A stretch of 35,346 bases of DNA, taken from positions 1 to 35,346 of the forward strand of contig JAQBZB010000063.1 of NCBI GenBank assembly GCA_027622275.1, read 5' to 3'. Shown here piece by piece: positions 17,619 through 25,657 of this stretch. Made by a program: the position numbers and the translations under genes. The stretch is from Planctomycetota bacterium (GTDB taxonomy: Bacteria > Planctomycetota > Planctomycetia > Pirellulales > Pirellulaceae). Positions within the stretch are counted from its first letter, which is position 1; every line of letters begins with the position of its first letter. The notes under the pieces were generated by a model. It saw only the letters and a program-made list of their open reading frames with translations, was not told the DNA's origin and did no database searches.

Positions 17619-17624
17619 ATTATA
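17619..17624 (-). promoter_or_regulatory. Predicted -10 box TATAAT for corA
   Basis: On the minus strand GCTATAATC ends 8 bases before the corA ATG. The bases 17 upstream (CTGGGG) are not a -35 consensus. The layout is the same as upstream of the Cys-rich gene at 12012, suggesting a leaderless transcript. Confidence 0.5.
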
Positions 17625-17679
17625 GCGGCCCGGCTTGGATTCCCCAGTAGAGGTTGTTTGCCTTGTCGATGTACCCGAG

Positions 17680-18978
17680 TTACGGGAACAAGCCGCGCAG
17701 CAGTTTGGCCTTCGCCACGCGTTGGATGCCTTCGATCAAGGCGGCGGTGCGCATGTCGAGTTTGTCACGTTGACTTCGTAAAAGTGTGCGATCGAACGCA
17801 CCCACCATGATCTTGTGCAGGCGGTTGTTGATTTCTTCCAGCGTCCAAGTCAAGTTTTGCGTGTCTTGAACCCATTCGAAATAAGAGACCGTGACACCGC
17901 CCGCATTTCCCAGAATATCGGGCAGGAGAAAAACATCCTTCTCGATCAGAATTTGATCGGCTTCCAAGGTCGTGGGCCCGTTGGCTCCTTCGGCCAGCAA
18001 GCGGCAGTCCAGTCTGCCGGCGTTCTTGGCCGTGATCTGGTTTTGCAAGGCACACGGCGCGAGGATGTCGCACTTCAATTCCAACAGCTCGCTGTTGGAG
18101 ACCTCTTCGGCGCCCGGATAACCTTTCAAGACACCATGCTCTCGGACATATTCCAGCAGCGAATTGACTTCCAGTCCGTTGGCGTTGTGCAGGCCGGTCG
18201 AAACGTCGCTGACGCCGATGATCTTGACGCGGTTTTCCGCCAGAAATCGCGCCGCGTTGCTGCCGACGTTGCCAAAACCTTGCACGACCGCAGTGGATTT
18301 TGTGAGGTCCATGCCGAGATGGTTTGCCGCTTCGCAAATCAAGTACACCAAGCCGCGTCCCGTGGCTTCGGTTCGTCCGAGTGAACCGCCCAGCACAACC
18401 GGCTTGCCCGTGACGATCGCCGGCACCGCGTAACCAACTTGCTGGCTGTAGGTGTCCATGAACCAAGCCATCACTTGCTCGTTGGTGCCCATGTCGGGTG
18501 CGGGAATGTCGCGGTCCGGACCAATGATGTCGGTGATTTCCATGGCATAGCGGCGCGTGAGCCGTTGTAGTTCCGCGCGAGACAGTTTCGTCGGATCAAT
18601 TCGCACGCCCCCTTTCGCGCCGCCGAATGGCAATTCCATCAGCGCGCACTTCCAAGTCATCCACATCGCCAATGCCGAGACTTCGCCCAGATTCACGTCC
18701 TGGTGATAACGGATGCCACCCTTGGTCGGGCCCATCGTCAGCACATGCTGCACGCGGTAACCAAAAACCGTCTCGACTTGCGAGTATTCATCGCGCCGGC
18801 AAGGGAAGCTGACGGTCAAGGAACGCTGCGGAAACAGCAACCGGTCGCGGATGTTTTCGTCCAGCTCCATGATCTGGGCGGCCTTTAGAAACTGTTGTTG
18901 GGCCAGCCGGAACATCGGCGAGTCCCATTCCGTCTTGCCGGGGAGTTCTTGGTCGAACGGCTGAAAGATTGATGGCAT
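17680..18978 (-). CDS. gdhA: Glutamate dehydrogenase (Glu/Leu/Phe/Val dehydrogenase family)
   Basis: This cytoplasmic enzyme interconverts glutamate and 2-oxoglutarate plus ammonium. From the ATG at 18978 it has 432 residues, the usual size of the hexameric bacterial type. That start is supported by a strong AAGGAGG nine bases upstream, so an upstream alternative (MLLSTPRR) can be set aside. Family motifs are MGPTKGGIRYH and PFGGAKGGVRIDP with substrate and catalytic Lys, IPAPDMGTNEQVMAWFMD with the catalytic Asp, and a Rossmann fold starting VVQGFGNVGSNAARFL. The cofactor (NAD or NADP) cannot be fixed by eye. It produces or consumes the 2-oxoglutarate that the isocitrate dehydrogenase in this window makes, but the two genes are 14 kb apart. 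Confidence 0.94.
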   Translation of the reverse strand: MPSIFQPFDQELPGKTEWDSPMFRLAQQQFLKAAQIMELDENIRDRLLFPQRSLTVSFPCRRDEYSQVETVFGYRVQHVLTMGPTKGGIRYHQDVNLGEVSALAMWMTWKCALMELPFGGAKGGVRIDPTKLSRAELQRLTRRYAMEITDIIGPDRDIPAPDMGTNEQVMAWFMDTYSQQVGYAVPAIVTGKPVVLGGSLGRTEATGRGLVYLICEAANHLGMDLTKSTAVVQGFGNVGSNAARFLAENRVKIIGVSDVSTGLHNANGLEVNSLLEYVREHGVLKGYPGAEEVSNSELLELKCDILAPCALQNQITAKNAGRLDCRLLAEGANGPTTLEADQILIEKDVFLLPDILGNAGGVTVSYFEWVQDTQNLTWTLEEINNRLHKIMVGAFDRTLLRSQRDKLDMRTAALIEGIQRVAKAKLLRGLFP

Positions 18979-18987
18979 GGTTGGAGG

Positions 18988-18994
18988 CCTCCTT
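18988..18994 (-). promoter_or_regulatory. Strong Shine-Dalgarno of glutamate dehydrogenase
   Basis: AAGGAGG on the minus strand, nine bases before the ATG at 18978, fixes the start of the gene. It overlaps a GGAGGCCTCC palindrome (18983-18992) that could fold over the ribosome site. Confidence 0.75.
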
Positions 18995-19096
18995 GGTGTT
19001 GAGAGTAACACGCCTGCATTCAGGAGGGAATCCGCCCCTGCTCGCTCTTCGAAGTCTCGTTAACTGATGGCCCGCGATTGATGGGCGGCGGCACGC

Positions 19097-20557
19097 TCAG
19101 AAGTCCACTTGGCCTCGGAAGGCATAGGTTTCCGCTTGGCTGCCGCCAAGAATCGGATCATCAAGGTCGGCATGAATCCAATTCAACTGGAACTTCACGT
19201 GATCGCTGACATACCAGTTCAGTCCGAGCGTGACGTCGGTCAGCCGTCGGCCCGGTCGGAGCGGACCTGGCACGCCGGTTCTGTTTAAGTCGAGATAGGA
19301 AACTCGCGCGGCGACCTCCCAGGCTCCCCAGTAACCGCACGCGAGGTCGGCCGGTTGTGCGGGCTTCACGCGGCCAAAAGAACCTGTCTGGCGATTGTAC
19401 GGAATCGTTTCGCCGGTCAGCACGTAGCGCAAGTGGGCGTAGGCCGCGGGAAAGGTGTTGGTCGTGCCGTCCGTCAATTCGACTTGAGCCCACCGCGCCT
19501 CGGACTGCACGAGCAGTCTTCCCCAAGAAGCGGCACCTTCGACGTTGAAGAGATTCGTCCGGCGCGTGGGCATCACGCCCGTGTTGACGAACGGCGGTAC
19601 CGCCACAATGGGCAAGAAGTCCAGTCCGCTCGGACCAAGATTGGGATTCTGCCCGACAAAGAATTCGTTGGTGCTTACGTATTGCACTTCATCCCGACCG
19701 GGATCGTTGTAACTGTAGTCGAACCCCACATGCACCAAACCCGAGTCGCCGTGGTCGATTGGCAGAGCCGTGATTCGCGCCGCGACGCCATAGCCGCCGG
19801 TGTCAGCATAGACGTTTCCGAAGTTGTCGCTGAGATATCGATAGCCTGATGCCGCCCAGGTCATCCGCTCATCCAAGGCCGTGTCGAATAGCATGATGCC
19901 GGTTTGGCGAAACGGGCTCAGGGCAAAAACTGAGGGTCGTTCCAGGAAAGGTGTCTCGCGAATGCTGGTTAGCTCCGTCATGCCGAACGGTTGCCGATAA
20001 CGCCCGATGCGGACGTTGCCGAAGGGTGTCTCTTTGAACTGCATCCACATATCGACGATTCGAGCCTGAGCCTGAGCGACGTCGAATTCCATGATGTAGG
20101 ACGTGCGTTCGGTCACATTCCCGGTCGCCGCAAGTCTCGCTCGGCGGAATCCTGCGCCGTCTTCAATGTCGCCCAGCGTGGCCCGGTTCGCGGCATCTTG
20201 GTTGTAGAATCCGGCGTCGAGGTGAAAGAAGCCGGTTACTTTCACGGTTGGAAAGCCGGACGCCGGTTTGCCGGCGCAAACGCAGGAAGCGAGAGGCTGA
20301 TCACAGCCGGTACACCAATGCGTCGAACGGAATCCCACGTCCTGTACGACCGGTGTACGCTCGAATCCCGCGTCGCGTGTGAAGACGAACTCGCCCTGTC
20401 GCAATTGCAGCATCTGAATTTCGAGCGATCGCAAGCGTTCCGCGACGACGTCATCTTCATGGCTCGGCGGCTGTGCGAAGCTGTGCTGAGCTAACAGAGC
20501 AACCCATGCCAGTGCGATCGCGCACGCCGCGATCCGGCAGGTGGGCAAAGCACGCAT
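19097..20557 (-). CDS. Phosphate-selective porin O/P-like outer-membrane protein
   Basis: This 486-residue protein has a signal peptide ending near HSFA|Q (about residue 28), a short region suited to trimerisation (VVAERLRSLEIQMLQLRQ), then a beta-barrel of the OprO/OprP kind. Typical segments are VTGFFHLDAGFYNQD, GFRRARLAATGNVTERTSYIMEF, RIGRYRQPFGMTELTS and the final YAFRGQVDF, which ends in Phe as outer-membrane proteins do. An unusual Cys cluster lies between coil and barrel (Cys82, 85, 92, 94: CTGCDQPLASCVC). Such porins often carry phosphate or other anions, but the substrate here is unknown. The gene stands alone on the minus strand with 118 bases to glutamate dehydrogenase. I see no strong ribosome site. 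Confidence 0.88.
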   Translation of the reverse strand: MRALPTCRIAACAIALAWVALLAQHSFAQPPSHEDDVVAERLRSLEIQMLQLRQGEFVFTRDAGFERTPVVQDVGFRSTHWCTGCDQPLASCVCAGKPASGFPTVKVTGFFHLDAGFYNQDAANRATLGDIEDGAGFRRARLAATGNVTERTSYIMEFDVAQAQARIVDMWMQFKETPFGNVRIGRYRQPFGMTELTSIRETPFLERPSVFALSPFRQTGIMLFDTALDERMTWAASGYRYLSDNFGNVYADTGGYGVAARITALPIDHGDSGLVHVGFDYSYNDPGRDEVQYVSTNEFFVGQNPNLGPSGLDFLPIVAVPPFVNTGVMPTRRTNLFNVEGAASWGRLLVQSEARWAQVELTDGTTNTFPAAYAHLRYVLTGETIPYNRQTGSFGRVKPAQPADLACGYWGAWEVAARVSYLDLNRTGVPGPLRPGRRLTDVTLGLNWYVSDHVKFQLNWIHADLDDPILGGSQAETYAFRGQVDF

Positions 20558-20770
20558 GGAAATCTTGTCGAGAAATTGGGTGAGTGGTAGCAGCGGATGA
20601 GTGAACCGCGGAAATTCAACGGTCCCTACAATCCATCGGCACTCCTACGATCCCTTCTGACCGAAAAAAGAAGAAAATCGGCTCGATCAGGACGACCGGA
20701 CCCGTTTGATCGAGTGAGCCCCCGCACTCCGGGCATCAGGGGCCTCACGACCCCCGCTCGCCAGTCGCTT

Positions 20771-22018
20771 TCAGTTTGAGTCTCTTACAAACCAAGTCCG
20801 CGCAGGGGCGTCGGTCTTGAAGAAGTTCAGCAATTGTTCGGCCACTTTCTGGCGGCCGGTGTTGCTGGGATGTGTGCCATCGCCGACCAGATCGCTGCGC
20901 TCCCAGATAAGCCCATCACTCTTGCGCGGCGTCACGCCGTCGGCCCAGAAGTAAGGGCCCCACAGCAACAGCGGCGATTTCACTTCGCCAAGATCCGCGT
21001 CGTAATTCAAATCGGCGTCCGCCTTGATCTGGCTTTGGATCAGCCAGCGCACTACGAAGGCACCTTCGTAGGCGTACGGCTCGGGGTTCAATCGTCCGTC
21101 GGCCCAGCCGCCGTAGATCCGGCTGCCCAAGTACGCGATCCGCAAGTTGGGAAAGTGTTCCGTGAGATTTGCCAGCACAATTCGTGTATCCCTTTCAAGC
21201 TGCTTGCCGTGCTCGTCGAGATCGCCGCTGGGACCTGCGTTGGCGAGCTTGACCCAGGCGACTTGCACCTGGTCGTGCGACACGCCGTGGGCTTTCAACC
21301 GCCGATCCGCTTCGGTCCAGCAAGCGGCCTGCGGGTCGGCCCAGCGCGCCATCGTCTGGCCGCCTTGTGCACAATCAACGACCGAGACCAGGGGCGATTT
21401 TTGTTCGTCGGCGTCGGCCAATTGCTTGAACCGCGAAAACTCTTGAGTGGCGTTTGACATACTGATCGACACCAGCGCGATCTTGCCATCCGCGGCCGGG
21501 TTGCCTTCAGCGTCGAGCGGCTGGATCTTCGCCGTCACCTTTTCCGCCGCGGCGCTGAGCGATTCGGGCAGCTCGTTGCGACCGCCGCCGTACAGACCAC
21601 CGTCTTCATCCTTATACCTGTCCTCAACCGTCATTTCCGTCAGCGGCTTGAAGCCCACCGAACTCTTTCCGACCGAAGCTTGCCCCGGCGCGTTCGGCCT
21701 GTTCGGTGCATTGACCTTTCCACCCAAGCGGATCGATACGATGGCCGGCGTGTTGCCATCGCGTTCGACGTTGAGTGTCACCGTGGCACCTTCCTTGAGT
21801 TGCTCGGCAGCGAGCCCGCCGCTCAAGTCCTTGCCGTTCTCGTCCTGAATCTTGACGGCGGCGGCAATCTTGACCGTCCGCTCTTGCCCATTGGCGAACA
21901 CCACGGCAACGCGTTTATCGGCGTCGATCTTTCGAATGACGGCCCCCACCTCAAAGCCCAGCGATTGGCCGGCAAAGGCGAGGACGACGGTCGCAACTCC
22001 AACCAAACGGCACAACAT
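20771..22018 (-). CDS. Secreted SGNH-hydrolase-like protein with N-terminal beta domain
   Basis: From the ATG at 22018, backed by AAGGAG 9-14 bases upstream, the protein has 415 residues. A signal peptide (VGVATVVLAFAGQSLG) is followed by a small beta domain (about residues 22-100: VGAVIRKIDADKRVAVVFANGQ), a Gly/Pro/Asn linker, and a larger domain. The latter resembles the SGNH/GDSL fold: KIALVSISMSNATQEFSRFK, then QVQVAWVKLANAGPSG, LRIAYLGSRIYGGWAD and a terminal GDGTHPSNTGRQKVAEQLL, the place where SGNH enzymes carry their Asp-x-x-His pair. The first motif reads SMSN rather than GDS, so catalytic activity is uncertain. It lies 90 bases downstream of the esterase gene on the same strand and may share its transcript. 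Confidence 0.78.
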   Translation of the reverse strand: MLCRLVGVATVVLAFAGQSLGFEVGAVIRKIDADKRVAVVFANGQERTVKIAAAVKIQDENGKDLSGGLAAEQLKEGATVTLNVERDGNTPAIVSIRLGGKVNAPNRPNAPGQASVGKSSVGFKPLTEMTVEDRYKDEDGGLYGGGRNELPESLSAAAEKVTAKIQPLDAEGNPAADGKIALVSISMSNATQEFSRFKQLADADEQKSPLVSVVDCAQGGQTMARWADPQAACWTEADRRLKAHGVSHDQVQVAWVKLANAGPSGDLDEHGKQLERDTRIVLANLTEHFPNLRIAYLGSRIYGGWADGRLNPEPYAYEGAFVVRWLIQSQIKADADLNYDADLGEVKSPLLLWGPYFWADGVTPRKSDGLIWERSDLVGDGTHPSNTGRQKVAEQLLNFFKTDAPARTWFVRDSN

Positions 22019-22108
22019 GGCGGCACTCCTTGTCAATGCAGGCGGCCTGACACATTTCGAGATGCGATACTAACACCCGCTTGGCGATGAAGTTTCGAGT
22101 GACGCGTG

Positions 22109-22981
22109 TCACTTCGCGGCATCAGCGGCCAGATGGGTCTCGAACCAAGCGACCATGTCTTGGGCCGCTTTCTTCGCGTCGTCTCCTTGAAAGCCATGCC
22201 CGGCACCTTGGAACTCGATGAGGCGGCTGGTCACTTTTGCTTTCTCAAAGGCTGATTGGATGTTGCGGCTGTGTTGAATCGGCACCAGGTCGTCTGCGTC
22301 CCCGGCCAGCAGCAGCGTGGGAGGGTCGTCCGCCGTGACGTGAACCAGCGGCGAATCGGCCTCGGCGCTCTGCATGTCAAGTTCCAGGGCGGGGAATCGC
22401 GCGTAGGCGGGCAAGCGGTCCGGAGCATCCTTGACCATGATTCGCAAATCGGTGGGGGCCACGTAGGCGACAACGGCATTGACCCGATCGCTCACTCGTT
22501 CCACGGGGTCTTTCGCATCCGGGTTACCTTCGTCCGAAGCCGTACCGAGCATCAACGACAAGTGGCCTCCCGCACTCATCCCGAAGACGCCGATTCGATT
22601 CGGATCGATCTTGAATCGCTCGGCGTTTAGGCGAATGAAACGAACGCTGCGGCGGACATCGGCGACGGCGTCAGGAATCGAGAACCTCGGACTACTGCCG
22701 TGGCGAACCGCAAAGACCGTGAAGCCTTTGTTGGTCAACGGCGCGAACATGTGCTGCGTCTTTTCCGGCGGTGCCCAGCTTGAGTACCACCCGCCGCTGA
22801 CCATGAACAACACCGCGGCGCCATTGGCGTTCTCGGTCGGCGTGAAGACATCGCAGGTCATCGCCAGCCCGTCCTTGTGGCCGTAAACCACGTCGGGCGC
22901 GATGGTCACTTCGGCCTGGACGGAGTGGACCGTCGTAACGATGAGCAGTGCCAGGAGCGAAGTCGAAAGTTGTTTGTGCAT
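22109..22981 (-). CDS. Secreted alpha/beta-hydrolase esterase/lipase-like protein
   Basis: This 290-residue protein has a signal peptide ending near SVQA|E (residue 23). The fold shows the oxyanion segment MVSGGWYSS, the nucleophile elbow GMSAGG (Ser136), the acid GDADDLVP (probably Asp230) and the catalytic His262 in GAGHGF, so the triad is complete. It resembles BD-FAE or acetyl-xylan/feruloyl esterase-like secreted hydrolases, which act on esterified polysaccharides. The exact substrate is unknown. It is followed 90 bases later by the SGNH-like gene and may form a two-gene unit for polymer breakdown, an inference from order and secretion. Confidence 0.87.
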   Translation of the reverse strand: MHKQLSTSLLALLIVTTVHSVQAEVTIAPDVVYGHKDGLAMTCDVFTPTENANGAAVLFMVSGGWYSSWAPPEKTQHMFAPLTNKGFTVFAVRHGSSPRFSIPDAVADVRRSVRFIRLNAERFKIDPNRIGVFGMSAGGHLSLMLGTASDEGNPDAKDPVERVSDRVNAVVAYVAPTDLRIMVKDAPDRLPAYARFPALELDMQSAEADSPLVHVTADDPPTLLLAGDADDLVPIQHSRNIQSAFEKAKVTSRLIEFQGAGHGFQGDDAKKAAQDMVAWFETHLAADAAK

Positions 22982-23063
22982 GAAATTCGTCTTTCGTGGA
23001 GCGGAGAAGATTCTTTTGTTAGTTAGGACCGTTCGAGAATTACGTGTCCGATATTGAAGTGGC

Positions 23064-23079
23064 GGTGGCTTCCAGCCGC
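23064..23079 (-). repeat. Dispersed repeat fragment, copy 2
   Basis: This is the reverse complement of the 16-base word at 17-32, an exact match. It sits in the gap upstream of the esterase gene. Confidence 0.5.
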
Positions 23080-23200
23080 TGCGCGAATGGGGATCGTCAT
23101 CACTCGGCCCTTTGAATGGTACGCTAGTCGCGTCAAACTACTCTTTCGCCGACTCAGCAGCAAGCACTGACTTCGTAGCGCGGTCCGTAACCGCACAATT

Positions 23201-23252
23201 GTAGACGGCACACTCCGTGTGCCGAATTTCGCACACGGAGTGTGCCGTCTAC
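23201..23252. repeat. Perfect 22-base inverted repeat
   Basis: The arm at 23201-23222 (GTAGACGGCACACTCCGTGT plus GC) and the arm at 23231-23252 are exact reverse complements around an 8-base loop, CGAATTTC. It would form a very stable hairpin in RNA or DNA. It lacks a T-run on either side, so it is not a standard intrinsic terminator. Its position after the 3' end of the minus-strand hydrolase gene at 23403 would still let it protect that 3' end. It differs in sequence from the pair at 25558 and 28664. Confidence 0.85.
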
Positions 23253-23402
23253 ATGGTGCGCAACAACACCAACTCGTGGATCACTGATGGAGGCACCGGC
23301 GACTGGGCGTGGCTTCACGCGACGAGGATTGCAGATACATCAGGGAGAGATTTGGACATTGGCGTGCCTGCGAGATTCCGCCGCCGCACGATCGGTCGGT
23401 GC

Positions 23403-25421
23403 TCATTCCTCAAACAGTCCCCGCTGCTCTCGCGCTAGCTGCTCCAGCCTCGGGCGATCCTCTTCCAGTATGTAACGATCTTCGATTGAGCGGCTGACGT
23501 GTGCCTGGTACTTGGCGAAGTAGTCGTCGAAGCCGGCGTACCGCTCCGCCAGCGACAATCGTGGATCGCCAGATTGCTCTCGAACTTCGCGATTTGCGGG
23601 CAGCGGAATATAGCCTCCGGCCAGACTCAATAGCTCGGTTTCCGCGCCGATCTCGCGCGAGCGCAGGTTCCAACTGGTCAGCGTCGCCACTGGGACGGCG
23701 ACCGTCGGCAGGAGCAAGCAGCCGCGCTCGTTGTCGTCGTCACCGTAAGCCGGAACTCGTACGCCGTAGGTGCCGATTCGTAGCGGCGGTTGGATCGTTG
23801 CGCGGCGCTTCGTGAGAAAATCATCGCCTCGGTTGACGAACGCCGGAGCATGAATGACGGTCGGATAGCGGATGCCTGGAAGCGCTCGCCAGCCGCTGTC
23901 TTCCGCCGACCAATTGGCCAGCGTGCCGTCAGCGAGTTTGGGATAGACGTTGGCCGGCGGCGCGGTTTCGTCTTGAACCCAGGCCACCAGCGCCATCAGA
24001 AGTCCCCGCATCACGGGACGGTAGTCGGTCGGATTGCGAGGCAATTGGCCGGTGCCGCCTTCCTGAACTCGTCCGCTCCCTGGGCCGTGTTGGGCTCCGC
24101 CAATCGCATAGATGCGAACACCGTCGGGAATCTCGGCGTCATGCTTTCCTTCCGGGTCCGTATGTACCAGCGACCCCGCCCGGTGCCAGTACTCGGACGA
24201 AGATTGAACGTGCATGACCTTGGGACAGGTTCCGGCCACTTGAGCACGCGCCAGGATTCCGTCCTCGCGAGCGGTGAAAGGATCGCGGGATTGTCCGTAG
24301 GTAAACGGGAACACGTCGGCCGGGTAAAGATGATTGTCGTGCTGGGTGTTGTGCCGCGTTGGCGAAGCGAACCGATGATTGAAGAACCCCCTGCCGCCTC
24401 CCGCGACATGCGGGATCACCCCATCAAACACGATTCGCCCTTGCTCGTCCGCGTTGAAGCCGTCGTACAACAACTGTCTCAGACATCGCCCGCTCTGCGA
24501 CACACCGAAGCCGTAGGCGAACCGAGCCACTGCCTTGCCGTCGACGCGCAGCGGGTTTTGCTCCGACTCGGCGTGTTTGAAATGGCTGATCAAGTCGCGA
24601 ATCCCGGCCAGCCCCAAGCCTTGCACGATCGGGCCGTGTGCTTCGTAAACGAGTTCGTAGATGAAGCCCGCCTGGATGCCGCCGGCGATTTCGATTTCCG
24701 ACTTCGGCAGCAGCGATCGTCGACCATCGGCCTCGACGTACTCCCGATGCAGCTTCCATTGCGATCGCGGAATCACAACTCGCGGATCGGCCTCGTTCAG
24801 CCGCCACGTTAAAACGGCTTCGGCCAGACCCTTTTCAGTCGGCGGATAACTGCCGTGATTCCCGAAGTGCGATATCTGATAGCGGTCGGCCGGATAATCG
24901 GAAACAAACTCGGCCCGCACCATCCCGGTGATCGGTCGCCCGTCCTCCGTTGCGATCGGCGCATCCAGCAGCAATCGCCCGCCTCCCGGCAGCAACTCGG
25001 CGATCCATCCGCTCCAGACCACAATGAATCCTTGCCGCAACAAGAAGTCGTCGCCTCCACCTCCGTTGAACTGCCCGAGGCACACGCGATTGCCGCGATT
25101 GTTGACATCGTACAGGATCGCACCGTTCGACTTCGACAGATCCACGGGAGCCAGGATTTCGAGGTCGGCCGAGAATTCCACCAGCCCCGCGTCATTGGTC
25201 GGCGCAAATTCGAGATCGACAACCGTCGCGTTGGCAGCAGCCGCCGGATCAATCGCGAATTCCACTCGCCCGCGAATCCACTCGTAGGACCCGATGCCTT
25301 CGATCACTTTGCCCTGCTCGTAGGGTTCGCGTTCGGTAATCACGACCCGCGTCACCGCTGCGGATGCGGCCGAGATGATCGCGAACGAGATAAAGACGAA
25401 TAGAAGGCATCTTCTGATCAT
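23403..25421 (-). CDS. Large secreted alpha/beta-hydrolase-domain protein (Abhydrolase_10 type)
   Basis: From the ATG at 25421 the protein has 672 residues with a signal peptide (CLLFVFISFAIISAASA); an ATG at 25469 would add 16 residues in front of it. An N-terminal beta-rich part includes VVITEREPYEQGKVIEGIGS and ILYDVNNRGNRVCLGQF. The hydrolase core carries YGFGVSQSGRCLRQLLYDGF, with Ser308 of the GxSxxG elbow as likely nucleophile. VMHVQSSSEYWHRAGSLVHTDPEGKHD and YAIGGAQHGPGSG supply candidate acid and His residues. This matches the large alpha/beta hydrolase family often labelled only as hypothetical in planctomycetes and proteobacteria, whose substrate is unknown. No partner gene overlaps; the next minus-strand gene is 421 bases on. 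Confidence 0.82.
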   Translation of the reverse strand: MIRRCLLFVFISFAIISAASAAVTRVVITEREPYEQGKVIEGIGSYEWIRGRVEFAIDPAAAANATVVDLEFAPTNDAGLVEFSADLEILAPVDLSKSNGAILYDVNNRGNRVCLGQFNGGGGDDFLLRQGFIVVWSGWIAELLPGGGRLLLDAPIATEDGRPITGMVRAEFVSDYPADRYQISHFGNHGSYPPTEKGLAEAVLTWRLNEADPRVVIPRSQWKLHREYVEADGRRSLLPKSEIEIAGGIQAGFIYELVYEAHGPIVQGLGLAGIRDLISHFKHAESEQNPLRVDGKAVARFAYGFGVSQSGRCLRQLLYDGFNADEQGRIVFDGVIPHVAGGGRGFFNHRFASPTRHNTQHDNHLYPADVFPFTYGQSRDPFTAREDGILARAQVAGTCPKVMHVQSSSEYWHRAGSLVHTDPEGKHDAEIPDGVRIYAIGGAQHGPGSGRVQEGGTGQLPRNPTDYRPVMRGLLMALVAWVQDETAPPANVYPKLADGTLANWSAEDSGWRALPGIRYPTVIHAPAFVNRGDDFLTKRRATIQPPLRIGTYGVRVPAYGDDDNERGCLLLPTVAVPVATLTSWNLRSREIGAETELLSLAGGYIPLPANREVREQSGDPRLSLAERYAGFDDYFAKYQAHVSRSIEDRYILEEDRPRLEQLAREQRGLFEE

Positions 25422-25557
25422 GCGTGAGTCTCTCTGGTCGGGGTGGGACGTTTTAAGGAACGCCATCATACCACGCCGAGTTCGGAACTCTAGCGACGGA
25501 ACATGGAAGCTGGCGATTGGAGCCTTGAGAGTTTAAGATCTGCGATTGCCAATCAAT

Positions 25558-25627
25558 CGTTTAACCACAAGCCGGAGGCGTGCGCTCTGGACACGAGAAG
25601 CGCACGCCTGCGGCTTGCGGTTAAACG
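25558..25627. repeat. Inverted repeat of the GTTTAAC family, copy 1
   Basis: The arms 25558-25586 and 25599-25627 are 29 bases each, complementary at all but two positions, with a 12-base loop. The arm starts CGTTTAACCACAAGCC. The right arm ends 30 bases before the ATG of the PVC-type gene, so it lies in that gene's leader or promoter. It shares arm sequence with 28664-28734. Confidence 0.85.
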
Positions 25628-25657
25628 AAAGACTCTCATGAATTGGGGACAACTACG

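Larger units (their letters stand above)
22982..23402. other. 421-base gap holding repeats, no gene seen
   Basis: Two dispersed-repeat elements lie here: an inverted copy of the 17-32 word and a perfect 22-base inverted repeat. The remaining bases hold only weak chance frames. It separates two minus-strand secreted hydrolase genes. Confidence 0.6.

Noticed and set aside
20682-20714. CTCGATCA/TGATCGAG hairpin in the gap before the porin as a terminator
   Set aside because: The loop is 17 bases long and no T-run follows on either strand.
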